Of a DNA stretch of 64,000 bases, positions 27,173 through 35,848 are shown in pieces. A program made the translations under genes and the position numbers. How positions within the stretch are numbered: position 1 is the first letter of the stretch; each line of letters opens with the position of its first letter. The notes under the pieces were generated by a model. The model saw nothing but the letters and a program-made list of their open reading frames with translations. It searched no databases and was not told the DNA's origin. Source of the stretch: Polymorphobacter megasporae (GTDB lineage Bacteria > Pseudomonadota > Alphaproteobacteria > Sphingomonadales > Sphingomonadaceae); NCBI RefSeq assembly GCF_018982885.2, contig NZ_CP081848.1, positions 1,364,001-1,428,000 on the forward strand. Direction: 5' to 3'.

Positions 27173-28894
27173 ATGGCTTCTGCTGCCCAACCGACCCGCG
27201 ACGACTTCGCGGCGATGCTCGAAAGCTCGCTCGGCAAGAATCAATCGTTCGAAGGGCGGGTGGTCAAGGGCCGCGTTACCGCGATCGAGAACGACCTCGC
27301 CGTAATCGACGTCGGCCTCAAGTCGGAAGGGCGCGTGCCGCTCCGTGAATTCGCTGTTCCCGGCATGAAGGCCGAGATCGCCGTCGGCGACGAAGTCGAG
27401 GTCTATGTCGACCGCGTCGAGAACGCGATGGGCGAAGCGATGCTGTCGCGTGACCGCGCCCGCCGCGAAGCCGCGTGGGACACGCTCGAGACCCAGTACG
27501 CCGCGAACGAGCGCGTCGAGGGTGTCATCTTCGGCCGCGTCAAGGGCGGCTTCACTGTCGACCTGTCGGGCGCCGTCGCCTTCCTCCCCGGTTCGCAGGT
27601 CGATATCCGCCCGGTGCGCGATGTCACCCCGCTGATGAACCTGCCGCAGCCCTTCGTGATCCTCAAAATGGACCGCAAGCGTGGCAACATCGTCGTTTCG
27701 CGCCGGTCGATCCTCGAAGAGAGCCGCGCGGAAGCCCGTACCGGCCTGATCCAGTCGCTTGCTGAAGGCCAGATCGTCGACGGCGTCGTCAAGAACATCA
27801 CCGACTACGGTGCGTTCGTCGACCTCGGCGGCATCGACGGCCTGCTCCATGTCACCGACATGAGCTACAAGCGCGTCGGTCACCCGAGCGAAGTTCTCAA
27901 CATCGGCGACACGCTCCGCGTCCAGATCGTCCGCATCAACCGCGAGACCCAGCGCATCAGCCTCGGCATGAAGCAGCTCGAGGCCGATCCGTGGATCACC
28001 GCGGCGGCGAACTACCCGGTCGACAGCCGTCACACCGGCCGCGTCACCAACATCACCGAATACGGTGCGTTCGTCGAACTCGAGCCCGGTATCGAGGGTC
28101 TGGTCCACGTCAGCGAGATGTCGTGGGTCAAGAAGAACGTCCACCCCGGCAAGATCGTCAGCACCAGCCAGGAGGTCGAGGTCATCGTCCTCGAGGTCGA
28201 CGAAGAGAAGCGTCGCATTTCGCTCGGCCTCAAGCAGGCACAGCGCAATCCGTGGGAGATCTTCGCGGAGCAGTATCCGGTCGGTACGATCGTCGAGGGT
28301 GAAGTCAAGAACGCCACCGAATTCGGCCTGTTCATCGGCCTCGACGGCGACGTCGACGGCATGGTCCACATGTCCGACATCGCCTGGGGCCTCAGCGGCG
28401 AACAGGCACTTGCGTCGCACCACAAGGGCGAGCGGATCCGCGCCAAGGTCATCGAAGTCGATGTCGAGAAGGAGCGCATCAGCCTCTCGATCAAGGAACT
28501 CGACGACAGCCGCGTCACTGCACCGGTTGCTCATGCCGACGGCGGCACCGAGCTGCGCAAGAACCAGATCGTTACCTGCACTGTCGTCGACAACCGCGAC
28601 GGCGGCATCGAGGTTCAGGTCGGCGAAGACGGTCCGCTCGCGTTCATCAAGCGTGGCGATCTCAGCCGCGACCGCGACGAGCAGCGCCCCGAGCGCTTCC
28701 AGGTCGGTCAGAAGGTCGATGCGATGGTGATCGGGTTCGAGCGCGGCAAGAAGCCGATGCTCAGCATCAAGGCGATGCAGATCACCGAGGAAAAGCAGGC
28801 TGTCGCCCAGTACGGGTCGTCGGATTCGGGGGCGTCGCTCGGCGACATCCTTGGCGCCGCGCTCAACCGGGCGAAGGACGCCGACAAGGGCTAA
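27173..28894 (+). CDS. rpsA: 30S ribosomal protein S1
   Basis: 573 residues with six S1 RNA-binding repeats. Repeats are visible from their G-x-Y/F-G-A-F-V segments: for example DYGAFVDLGGIDGLLH near residue 208 and EYGAFVELEPGIEGLVHVSEM near 293, and a later FGLFIGLDGDVDGMVH. S1 binds mRNA on the 30S subunit and helps translation initiation, especially on structured leaders. AAAGG lies 12 bases before the ATG. Codon bias shifts to highly expressed style (GTC, CGC, AAG, with fewer rare codons than neighbours). Downstream at 28923 is a strong terminator. Confidence 0.97.
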   Translation: MASAAQPTRDDFAAMLESSLGKNQSFEGRVVKGRVTAIENDLAVIDVGLKSEGRVPLREFAVPGMKAEIAVGDEVEVYVDRVENAMGEAMLSRDRARREAAWDTLETQYAANERVEGVIFGRVKGGFTVDLSGAVAFLPGSQVDIRPVRDVTPLMNLPQPFVILKMDRKRGNIVVSRRSILEESRAEARTGLIQSLAEGQIVDGVVKNITDYGAFVDLGGIDGLLHVTDMSYKRVGHPSEVLNIGDTLRVQIVRINRETQRISLGMKQLEADPWITAAANYPVDSRHTGRVTNITEYGAFVELEPGIEGLVHVSEMSWVKKNVHPGKIVSTSQEVEVIVLEVDEEKRRISLGLKQAQRNPWEIFAEQYPVGTIVEGEVKNATEFGLFIGLDGDVDGMVHMSDIAWGLSGEQALASHHKGERIRAKVIEVDVEKERISLSIKELDDSRVTAPVAHADGGTELRKNQIVTCTVVDNRDGGIEVQVGEDGPLAFIKRGDLSRDRDEQRPERFQVGQKVDAMVIGFERGKKPMLSIKAMQITEEKQAVAQYGSSDSGASLGDILGAALNRAKDADKG

Positions 28895-28922
28895 GCCGCC
28901 CGGTCGATAGTCGATACGAAAC

Positions 28923-28959
28923 GACCCCCGCGAGCGCAAGCTCGCGGGGGTCTTCGTTT
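28923..28959 (+). terminator. Rho-independent terminator of rpsA
   Basis: A 13-base GC-rich stem, GACCCCCGCGAGC (28923-28935) pairing with GCTCGCGGGGGTC (28940-28952), loop GCAA, followed by TTCGTTT. It lies 29 bases after the rpsA stop. This is the clearest intrinsic terminator in the window. Confidence 0.9.
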
Positions 28960-28994
28960 GAGCGGGCAGGGTGAGGTGCTCCGCTCGATCGCCG

Positions 28995-29195
28995 CTGTCC
29001 TACAGGGCAGGCGATGCGGTATAATCGGTGGGTCGAGCCGGCGTGTGCTTCAGCCGGAGACTGTTCTTTCTCATTGCGGGTACGATCACATTCGCCGGGC
29101 GACGCGGAACCGCGTCATTGCGTGCAGCCCGCAAGCTTCGGCAGAAAGGCGTCGCTGCAAATCAACGACTTTAGTGTGAACTTATTTTGAACTTA
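28995..29195 (+). repeat. Dispersed intergenic element, copy B
   Basis: Best-preserved plus-strand copy. CTGTCCTACAGGGC opens at 28995, with TATAAT at 29020-29025 after an 18-base gap from TGTCCT, the middle block GTTCTTTCTCATTGC at 29063-29077, and the direct repeat TGAACTTA at 29177-29184 and 29188-29195. The element lies in the 453-base gap between the rpsA terminator and the end of a convergent minus-strand gene, so it is not upstream of any gene. Copy C shares long stretches with it. A short ORF covering it (28958-29179) has no support and is treated as spurious. Confidence 0.6.
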
Positions 29196-29296
29196 GCGTC
29201 GGACCTCGTCGACAAACGACGTACAAGCCATTGTAATGCGAAGACAAAGCGGCGTTTGGCGGATGTCCGCCACCTTCGACGGTCCCGGGCAGAAGG

Positions 29297-29335
29297 TCGC
29301 CATGCCACCCCAGGTTCCCCGGAGTGGCATGGCGA
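29297..29335 (-). terminator. Stem-loop after the glycine-zipper gene
   Basis: TCGCCATGCCAC (29297-29308) and GTGGCATGGCGA (29324-29335) form a perfect 12-base stem. It sits 13 bases past the stop of the minus-strand gene at 29348. No clear U-run follows, so it may be a terminator or a 3'-end stabilising hairpin. Between copy B and this hairpin (29196-29296) nothing else is seen. Confidence 0.55.
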
Positions 29336-29347
29336 TGATAGCTCGGC

Positions 29348-29851
29348 CTAGCAGCGGTTGCCGCTGCGCTCGATTGCCCGGCCGGCGAAAAGTCCGCCAG
29401 CGCCGCCGATCAGCGCGCCCGCCGTCCGGTCGCCGCGACCGGCGACACTATTGCCGAGCAGTCCGCCGGCGATCGCGCCGATCACTGCGCCAGCAGTGCC
29501 ATCCGAGTGGCAACGATACCCTTGCTCATAGCCCTGCTGGACCGGGTACGCTTCGCGCTCGTAATATCCGCCCTGCGGCTGGACATAATAGCCGCTCGTG
29601 TAGCCGCCGTTGTAGCCGTAGGCGCGCTCCTGATAATGGCGCCGCTGCCATTCGGCTTGCCGTTCGTAATCGACACGACGCTCATATTCGCGGCGCTGCC
29701 ATTCACGGGCGCGCCAGTCACCACGATCGCCGCCACGGTCGTCGTGCCAGCCATAGCCATAGCCACGATCATCGGCAGATGCCGCCGCCGGGACCATCGC
29801 GGTCGTCAGCGCGGTCGCCAGAACCGCGGTCGTCACCAAAGTGCGTAGCAT
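29348..29851 (-). CDS. Glycine-zipper outer-membrane-associated protein
   Basis: About 167 residues. An N-terminal signal peptide (MLRTLVTTAVLATAL then ASA) is followed by a Tyr/Arg/Gln/Gly-rich low-complexity middle (many YxxG and QRR repeats) and a C-terminal glycine-zipper pair, AVIGAIAGGLLGNSVAG and ALIGGAGGLFAG, of the 17 kDa surface antigen type (2TM zipper). Such proteins are usually outer-membrane or periplasmic. GGAGG lies 5 bases before the ATG at 29851; an upstream GTG (29899) has no such site. Role unknown. It follows the DUF885 gene by 115 bases on the same strand. Confidence 0.85.
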   Translation of the reverse strand: MLRTLVTTAVLATALTTAMVPAAASADDRGYGYGWHDDRGGDRGDWRAREWQRREYERRVDYERQAEWQRRHYQERAYGYNGGYTSGYYVQPQGGYYEREAYPVQQGYEQGYRCHSDGTAGAVIGAIAGGLLGNSVAGRGDRTAGALIGGAGGLFAGRAIERSGNRC

Positions 29852-29965
29852 CTTGTCCTCCATCACGGCCGAGTCGTTGGCCGTAGACAGGGTATGCACT
29901 TGCCGTGCTTCCGCTAACCTGAACGGCGATGTTAGCCGCCGTTCATATACCGTGGCGGCGAGGTC

Positions 29966-31717
29966 TCAGGCTTTACGCGCCGCGATCCACGCGTTCATTC
30001 GCGCCTCGAGGAGGTCCATCGGGATCGCGCCTTGTTCGAGGATGGCGTCGTGGAAGGCGCGGATATCGAATATCGGCCCGAGCTCGGCTTCGGCCTTCGT
30101 CCGCAAGCGGCGGATCGTCAGCTCGCCGATCTTGTACGCGAGCGCTTGCCCGGGATCGGCGATGTAGCGATTGACCTCGGCGTCGATATTAGCCGCCGAC
30201 AGCGCGGTGTTGTCGGCCATGAACTTGACCGCCTGCTCCTTACTCCAGCCCTTCGAATGGATGCCGGTGTCGACCACCAGCCGGCACGCGCGCCACATCT
30301 CATAGCTCAGCCGCCCCATCTGCTTCTCGGGCGTGTCGTACAGTCCCATGTCGAGGCCGAGCCGCTCCGAATACAGGCCCCAGCCCTCGACGAAGGCAGT
30401 GAAGAAGGTGGCGTAGCGGCGGAACGGCGGCAGATCGAGTTCCTGCTGCAGGCTGATCTGGTTGTGATGCCCCGGCACCGCTTCATGGAGCGTCAGCGCG
30501 ACCATCTCGAACAACGGCCGCTGATCGAGGTGGGTGGTGTTGACGTAATAGGTACCGGCAATCCCTGCGCTCGGACTGCCTTCGTTGTAATAGGCGGTCG
30601 TCTGCCCGTCTGCTGTTGCCGGCGGAATTTCGCGGACGGTGTACGGCAGCCGGGGCAGGTGCCCGAATAGCTTCGGCATCCAGCCGTCGACGGTCTTCGC
30701 CACCAGCGCCGATTCGGCCATCAGCTGGTGCGGCGTCGTCGCGTAATATTTCGGGTTGGTCCGCAGCATCGCGATGTACGCCGCGCGCGGCTCTTGACCA
30801 TTGGCGCCCTTGAACCCGGTCGAAGCGACGAGGGTGTCCATCTCGGCGCGGATGCGCGCGACCTCCGACAGCCCGAGCCGGTGGATTTCATCGGGCGTCA
30901 TCGTCGTCGTCGTCTGCTCGCGCGCCTTGAAGGCGTAGTAGGCCGCGCCGTCGGGCAGCGCCGATGCGCCGATCGTCGTCCGGCACTTCGGGGCGTATTC
31001 CGTCCGATAGAAGGTGGCGTAGGCCGTGTACGCCGGGTTGACGCTGTCGCGGATCACGGTGGCGGCGCGGGCCTGAAGCGCGGGCCAGTCGGCGGCGGCG
31101 ATGAAGCCGGGTTTCGTCACGAACGGCGCGTAGAAGCGCGATGCCGTCGGCTCCTTGATCTCCCCGGTGATCGTCGCCTCGAAGCCGTCGAGGATGATGC
31201 ACGGCAGGACGTCGCCGTGGGCGATGGCGAAGCGGCTATTCGCGGTCGACGCGGCGGCGAATGCGGGGATCTTCGCCAGCCGCGCGAGATAATGGTCGTA
31301 ATCGGCGGGGGTCAGGAACGGCAGCGTCACCGGCAGGTCGGCGAAGTACGTGTGCCAGCCGCTGCGGTTCGAGAAGTCGATCAACCGTTCGGAAAAGCGA
31401 TCGGCCTCGACCTGCATCGACAGGCTGCGGCGCATGATCGACGCGCTCGTCCGGTCAGCGTCGGACAGACCGGCGGCGGGGATGCGGTCGATCCTGGCGA
31501 TGAACACTGCGGCGTCCTTCGCCTGCGCGTCGGTCGCGGCAAGCGACGGGTCGCCAAGCTCGGAGTCGTAATCGTGGACCCCGGCGCTCGTCGCCAGCAA
31601 CGGTGTATTCCGCAACGTCCATGCCCAATGGTCGGCGAGCAGCGCCTTGAAGTCGTCGGCGGGGGCCGCCGCCAGCGGCGATGCGGCGAGCAGCAAGGCG
31701 ATGGCAACGCAGCGCAT
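29966..31717 (-). CDS. DUF885 family exported protein (putative metallohydrolase)
   Basis: 583 residues. Signal peptide at about 1-18 (MRCVAIALLLAASPLAAA). The conserved features of DUF885 are present: HEAVPGHHNQISL (HExxH-like metal site) near residue 425, AFVEGWGLYSE near 457, and EMWRACRLVVDTG. The family is often annotated as peptidase-like, and its substrate is not established; the His cluster suggests a zinc enzyme acting in the periplasm or outside. The ORF is full-length compared with typical members (about 580-610). The glycine-zipper gene lies downstream. Confidence 0.9.
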   Translation of the reverse strand: MRCVAIALLLAASPLAAAPADDFKALLADHWAWTLRNTPLLATSAGVHDYDSELGDPSLAATDAQAKDAAVFIARIDRIPAAGLSDADRTSASIMRRSLSMQVEADRFSERLIDFSNRSGWHTYFADLPVTLPFLTPADYDHYLARLAKIPAFAAASTANSRFAIAHGDVLPCIILDGFEATITGEIKEPTASRFYAPFVTKPGFIAAADWPALQARAATVIRDSVNPAYTAYATFYRTEYAPKCRTTIGASALPDGAAYYAFKAREQTTTTMTPDEIHRLGLSEVARIRAEMDTLVASTGFKGANGQEPRAAYIAMLRTNPKYYATTPHQLMAESALVAKTVDGWMPKLFGHLPRLPYTVREIPPATADGQTTAYYNEGSPSAGIAGTYYVNTTHLDQRPLFEMVALTLHEAVPGHHNQISLQQELDLPPFRRYATFFTAFVEGWGLYSERLGLDMGLYDTPEKQMGRLSYEMWRACRLVVDTGIHSKGWSKEQAVKFMADNTALSAANIDAEVNRYIADPGQALAYKIGELTIRRLRTKAEAELGPIFDIRAFHDAILEQGAIPMDLLEARMNAWIAARKA

Positions 31718-31802
31718 ATCGTAATCTCCCCCAATAAGACGCCCATTGCTAGCGGAGCGCTTACCGCTCGGCTAGCATCCCGGGACAAGTTCGGGGGACC
31801 GC

Positions 31803-32306
31803 ATGGCCACTGCTGCTCCGGTTGGTAAGAACGTCTTCGACCGGGTCGTTACCGACCGCGGGCTCGGCATCGCTGCAGGCATCATGCTTGCGGTCGTCGC
31901 GGTCGCGGTCGCGCGCGGCTATGCCGACTGGAGCCGCATCTCGTGGCACGTCTGGGCGCACCTTGGGCTGATCGCTACCGCACTGGCGCTGACCCCGGTG
32001 ATGCTGATCCGACCGAAGGGGAGCCGGTCGCACCGTGTCCTTGGCTGGGTCTGGGCGTCGGCGATGATCCTGACGGCGCTGTCGAGCCTGCTGATCCGCG
32101 ACACCAACCACGGTGGGTTCAGCGTCATCCACATCCTGTCGGTCTGGGTGCTGCTCCAGGTGCCGCTGCTGGTGTGGCGGGCGCGGAAGCATGATGTCGC
32201 CGGTCACCGCCACGGGGTTCGCGGCATCGTCTTCGGCGCGTTGCTGATCGCGGGCTTTTTCACCTTTCCCTTCGACCGCCTGCTCGGGCATTGGCTGTTC
32301 GCATGA
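31803..32306 (+). CDS. DUF2306-like four-helix membrane protein
   Basis: 167 residues with four to five hydrophobic helices. Conserved-looking elements are WHVWAHLGLIATALALTPVML, GSRSHRVLGWVWASAM, and HGVRGIVFGALLIAG; paired His residues (HxHR pattern in the middle) recall DUF2306 membrane proteins, which have no assigned function. It overlaps the next gene by four bases (ATGA at 32303). It lies divergent from the DUF885 gene with 85 bases between the starts. Confidence 0.7.
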   Translation: MATAAPVGKNVFDRVVTDRGLGIAAGIMLAVVAVAVARGYADWSRISWHVWAHLGLIATALALTPVMLIRPKGSRSHRVLGWVWASAMILTALSSLLIRDTNHGGFSVIHILSVWVLLQVPLLVWRARKHDVAGHRHGVRGIVFGALLIAGFFTFPFDRLLGHWLFA

Positions 32307-32722
32307 AGCCCGCGACCAACCGCCGCCTACGCCAGATCCACCATTATGTCGGTGTGTTCTTCGCCCCCGCGATCCTGTTGTTCGCGATCAGCGGCGCGCT
32401 CCAGACATTCCGGCTTAACGAGGCGAAGGGCGCGCCGGTGTGGATGGACTGGATCGCCACCGTACATAAGGATCAGGAAACACCGCAGCCGCGCCCGCCA
32501 CGGCCCGCCGGTGAGCGCCCACGCGCGCCGAAGGCCGAACCCGCCGCGCCGAAGCACAACCCCTTCGCGCTCAAGGTCTTCGTCGCCATCATGTCGATCG
32601 GACTGATCGCCTCGACCCTCCTCGGCGTTGCGATCGCGCTGTCGATCCGGTCGATGCGGCGGGTGTCGCTGGCGATGCTCGTCCTCGGCACGCTGCTGCC
32701 ATTGGCTCTCCTGCTGATCTAG
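32303..32722 (+). CDS. Small PepSY-like membrane protein
   Basis: 139 residues. An N-terminal helix (VGVFFAPAILLFAISGALQTF) starts with RQIHHYVGVFF, similar to the opening of PepSY-associated TM proteins; a Pro/Arg-rich linker follows, and two C-terminal helices (VFVAIMSIGLIASTLLG and SLAMLVLGTLLPLALLL) end the protein. Coupled to the DUF2306-like gene by an ATGA overlap, so the two may form one membrane unit. Function unknown. Confidence 0.7.
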   Translation: MKPATNRRLRQIHHYVGVFFAPAILLFAISGALQTFRLNEAKGAPVWMDWIATVHKDQETPQPRPPRPAGERPRAPKAEPAAPKHNPFALKVFVAIMSIGLIASTLLGVAIALSIRSMRRVSLAMLVLGTLLPLALLLI

Positions 32723-32778
32723 GCGACTGCGACACGAACGCGCTTGCTCGCGGGGAGCCGCGAACATAAGCTGAACGG

Positions 32779-34017
32779 ATGTCGCATCTCGATACCCGTG
32801 CCAAGCTGGCGATTCTGGCCGATGCGGCAAAATACGATGCGTCGTGCGCGTCGTCGGGGACGGTCAAGCGGAGCAGCGCCGGGGGCAAGGGCATCGGCTC
32901 GACCGAGGGGTCGGGCATCTGCCACAGCTATGCGCCCGATGGACGGTGCATCTCGCTGCTCAAGATCCTGCTGACGAACAGCTGCGTCTTCGACTGCCAT
33001 TATTGCATCAACCGGAAGTCGTCGAACGTCCGGCGCGCGCGATTTACCGTCGACGAGGTCGTCAAGCTGACGCTGAGTTTCTACAAGCGCAACTACATCG
33101 AGGGGCTGTTCCTATCGTCGGGGATCATCGGCACGCCCGATTATACGATGGAGCAGCTTGTCCGCGTCGCCAAGGAACTGCGGACGGTCCACGACTTCCG
33201 CGGCTATATCCACCTCAAGACGATCCCCGACGCCGACCCCGCTTTGATCGAGCAGGCTGGGCTCTACGCCGACCGCCTGTCGATCAACGTCGAGCTGCCG
33301 ACCGAGACTGGGCTGACCAAACTCGCTCCTGAAAAGAGCGCGGGGCGCATTCGCACCGCGATGCGCGAATTGAAGGCGGGCATCGACGATAATCGCGACG
33401 CCCGGGCGAAGTACCGCTCGGCCCCGCGCTTCGCCCCGGCCGGGCAATCGACCCAGATGATAGTCGGGGCGGATGCCGCAACCGACAGCGACGTCGTCGC
33501 CAGTGCGGCGGCGCTGTACGGCAAGTTCGGGTTGCGCCGGGTTTATTACAGCGCCTTTTCGCCGATCCCCGACGCCAGCGCGGTGCTGCCTTTAGTCCGT
33601 CCGCCATTGATGCGCGAGCACCGGCTGTACCAGGCCGACTGGCTGGTGCGCTTCTATGGCTTCGACGCGAGCGAGGTGCAGGACGCGACCGATGACGGCA
33701 TGCTCCCGCTCGACATCGACCCGAAGACGGCGTGGGCGCTCAAGCATCGCGACGACTTCCCGGTCGATATCAACCGCGCCCCGCGCGAAATGCTGCTGCG
33801 GATCCCCGGCATGGGCGTGCGAACGGTCAATTCGGTGTTGCGGGCGCGGCGGCAGCGGCGGCTGCGGCTCGACGATCTCGGGCGGTTGACCCGGTCGATT
33901 GAGCGGCTGCGCCCGTTCGTCGTCGCCGCCGACTGGCGTCCGCTGGCACTGGCCGAGAGCGCGGTGATCCGCCGATCGCTGGTCAAGCCCGAACGGGCGC
34001 AGCTCGAGCTGTTCTAG
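32779..34017 (+). CDS. Putative DNA modification/repair radical SAM protein
   Basis: 412 residues. CxxxCxxC at C69, C73 and C76 (CVFDCHYC) marks the radical SAM core; the N-terminal CASSGTVKRS and GICHSYAPDGRC stretches and a C-terminal helix-hairpin-helix (RIPGMGVRTVNSVLRAR near residue 345) match TIGR03916. This family is normally next to TIGR03915 (here fused to UdgX, starting at 34351) and is thought to act in DNA repair or modification, but the reaction is unknown. The ATG at 32779 is 56 bases after the previous gene. Confidence 0.92.
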   Translation: MSHLDTRAKLAILADAAKYDASCASSGTVKRSSAGGKGIGSTEGSGICHSYAPDGRCISLLKILLTNSCVFDCHYCINRKSSNVRRARFTVDEVVKLTLSFYKRNYIEGLFLSSGIIGTPDYTMEQLVRVAKELRTVHDFRGYIHLKTIPDADPALIEQAGLYADRLSINVELPTETGLTKLAPEKSAGRIRTAMRELKAGIDDNRDARAKYRSAPRFAPAGQSTQMIVGADAATDSDVVASAAALYGKFGLRRVYYSAFSPIPDASAVLPLVRPPLMREHRLYQADWLVRFYGFDASEVQDATDDGMLPLDIDPKTAWALKHRDDFPVDINRAPREMLLRIPGMGVRTVNSVLRARRQRRLRLDDLGRLTRSIERLRPFVVAADWRPLALAESAVIRRSLVKPERAQLELF

Positions 34018-34207
34018 GATCAATGGCGAGGTCGAAGCGCGGAGTCCTCGCCAGAACATGCGCAGGGCGCCGCGAGCTCCGCCGCCGGTGACGCGGCGAT
34101 CCGCTCGCCGCGACGACGATCGCCAGTCCGGTGAACAGGGCCGCGGCAAGGACCAGACCGAGCGTCAAGGCGGCGAAGGCGACGGCATTGAACAAAGCAC
34201 TGACCAT
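33983..34207 (-). CDS. Small membrane protein, antisense to the end of the radical SAM gene
   Basis: 74 residues; not recognised. One N-terminal hydrophobic segment (LTLGLVLAAALFTGLAIVVAA) and an Arg-rich tail. A ribosome site GGGAG lies about 6 bases before the ATG at 34207, better than chance. The last 35 bases run into the radical SAM coding sequence on the other strand. The interval 34018-34350 between the radical SAM and UdgX-fusion genes (333 bases) holds only this candidate and about 140 bases of GC-rich upstream sequence. Confidence 0.4.
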   Translation of the reverse strand: MVSALFNAVAFAALTLGLVLAAALFTGLAIVVAASGSPRHRRRSSRRPAHVLARTPRFDLAIDPRTARAAPVRA

Positions 34208-34350
34208 GACGAACTCCCTCGGTCTCGCTTGGAGTAACGGCGCGGCGGGGAACAGTTTATCGCGGCGGGCGTCGTCGTGGTGATGGGGACGACCGCTGCT
34301 GACTGGATCGCCGCGTGGCCGGACACGAGCCGCAATAGGGTCACGATCCT

Positions 34351-35790
34351 GTGCTGACCGCGATCCTCGTTCGGCCCGACGATTTCGACGGGTGGCGAGC
34401 GGCGGCGCGGCGGCTCGCGGTGGCGGGTATCCCGCCGGGCGATGTCGTCTGGCAGGTCGGGGATATCGCGACCGATCTGCTCGGCGGCGATGGTCTGCCG
34501 GTTGCCGAGACGCCGATGTTCAACGTGCCGAAAGCGTTCATCGAGGTCGCTGGCCGGGTGATCTGCCACCGCGACCCCGAACGCTTTGCCCTGCTTTATA
34601 CCGCGCTGACGACGCTGCGGACCCGGCCGAAACTGCTCGACGATGCCGCTGATCCGCTGGTCCGGCGGCTGTACGACCTCGACAAGGCGGTCCGCCGCGA
34701 CGTCCACAAGATGCGCGCCTTCGTCCGCTTTCGCGACGTCCCCGACCCCGAGGGCGAGCGCTTCGCGGCGTGGTTCGAACCCGAGCATCACATCGTCAGG
34801 CGCAATGCCGGCTTCTTCGCCCGGCGCTTCGCCAACATGCGCTGGTCGATCCTGACCCCCGACGAGTGCGTCCACTGGGACGGCGAGCTGTCCTTCACCC
34901 CCGGGGCGACCCGCGCCGATGCCCCCGACGGCGACGCGCTCGAGGAGACGTGGCGGACCTATTTCGCCAGCATCTTCAACCCGGCGCGGCTGAAGGTGAA
35001 GGCGATGACCGCCGAGATGCCGAAGAAATACTGGCGCAACCTGCCCGAGGCGTCGCTCGTCCCGGGGCTGATCGCCGGGGCCGAGGAAAGGACACGGATG
35101 ATGATCGATGCGGGCGACAAGGCGGGAATGACCAACGCCGCGGTGCAGGCAGGGGCGGGAGCGTGGGTACGGACCGGCGACGGCAGCCCGGCCGATGCAC
35201 TCGCCGCGCTCCGTGACGACGCGGCGCAATGCAAGCGCTGCCTATTGTTCGGCCCGGCGACGCAGACGGTGTTCGGCGAGGGGCCGTCCGACGCGCGGCT
35301 GGTTTTCGTCGGCGAGCAGCCCGGCGACAGCGAGGATCTCGCCGGTCGCCCGTTCATCGGCCCGGCGGGGCAGGTCTTCGACCGCGCGCTCGCCGCCGCA
35401 GGGATCGACCGCGCGCGGACCTATGTCACCAACGCGGTCAAGCACTTCAAGTTCGAGCAGCGCGGCAAGCGGCGGATCCATTCGAAGCCCGACATCAGCG
35501 AGATCAATGCCTGCCGCTGGTGGGTCGAGCACGAGCGCGCCGCGATCCGTCCGGCGGTGACGGTCGCGCTCGGGGCGAGCGCGGCGCGGTCGCTGACCGG
35601 CAAGACGGTGACGATCTCGAAGGAGCGCGGACGGCCGTTGACGCTCGCCGACGGCACCGAAGCGTGGATCACCGTCCACCCGAGCTTCCTGCTGCGGATC
35701 GAGGACAAAGCCGCAGCGGCGCTCGAGTTCGACCGCTTCGTCGCCGATCTGGTCGCGGTGCGGGAGCGGCTGGCGGCGCTGGCGGGTTAA
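34351..35790 (+). CDS. udgX: TIGR03915 domain fused to UdgX family uracil-DNA glycosylase
   Basis: 479 residues in two parts. Residues about 1-250 match TIGR03915 (putative DNA metabolism protein). From about 270 there is a family 4/UdgX-like uracil-DNA glycosylase: CKRCLLFG (iron-sulfur Cys), FVGEQPGDSEDLAGRPFIG, and the UdgX-specific insertion KRRIHSKP with the His near 377, which crosslinks to the abasic site in UdgX enzymes. The start is a GTG. It pairs with the TIGR03916 radical SAM gene upstream. Uracil recognition is therefore likely, but the joint function of the pair is not known. Confidence 0.9.
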   Translation: MLTAILVRPDDFDGWRAAARRLAVAGIPPGDVVWQVGDIATDLLGGDGLPVAETPMFNVPKAFIEVAGRVICHRDPERFALLYTALTTLRTRPKLLDDAADPLVRRLYDLDKAVRRDVHKMRAFVRFRDVPDPEGERFAAWFEPEHHIVRRNAGFFARRFANMRWSILTPDECVHWDGELSFTPGATRADAPDGDALEETWRTYFASIFNPARLKVKAMTAEMPKKYWRNLPEASLVPGLIAGAEERTRMMIDAGDKAGMTNAAVQAGAGAWVRTGDGSPADALAALRDDAAQCKRCLLFGPATQTVFGEGPSDARLVFVGEQPGDSEDLAGRPFIGPAGQVFDRALAAAGIDRARTYVTNAVKHFKFEQRGKRRIHSKPDISEINACRWWVEHERAAIRPAVTVALGASAARSLTGKTVTISKERGRPLTLADGTEAWITVHPSFLLRIEDKAAAALEFDRFVADLVAVRERLAALAG

Positions 35791-35848
35791 GCAACTCAGG
35801 CTCGTCGGCACGGCGGGCAGTTGGTACGATTTTGTGATAGGGGGGGCG

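Noticed and set aside
28958-29179. 73-residue ORF over element B
   Set aside because: It coincides with the repeat and has no ribosome site or recognisable protein features.
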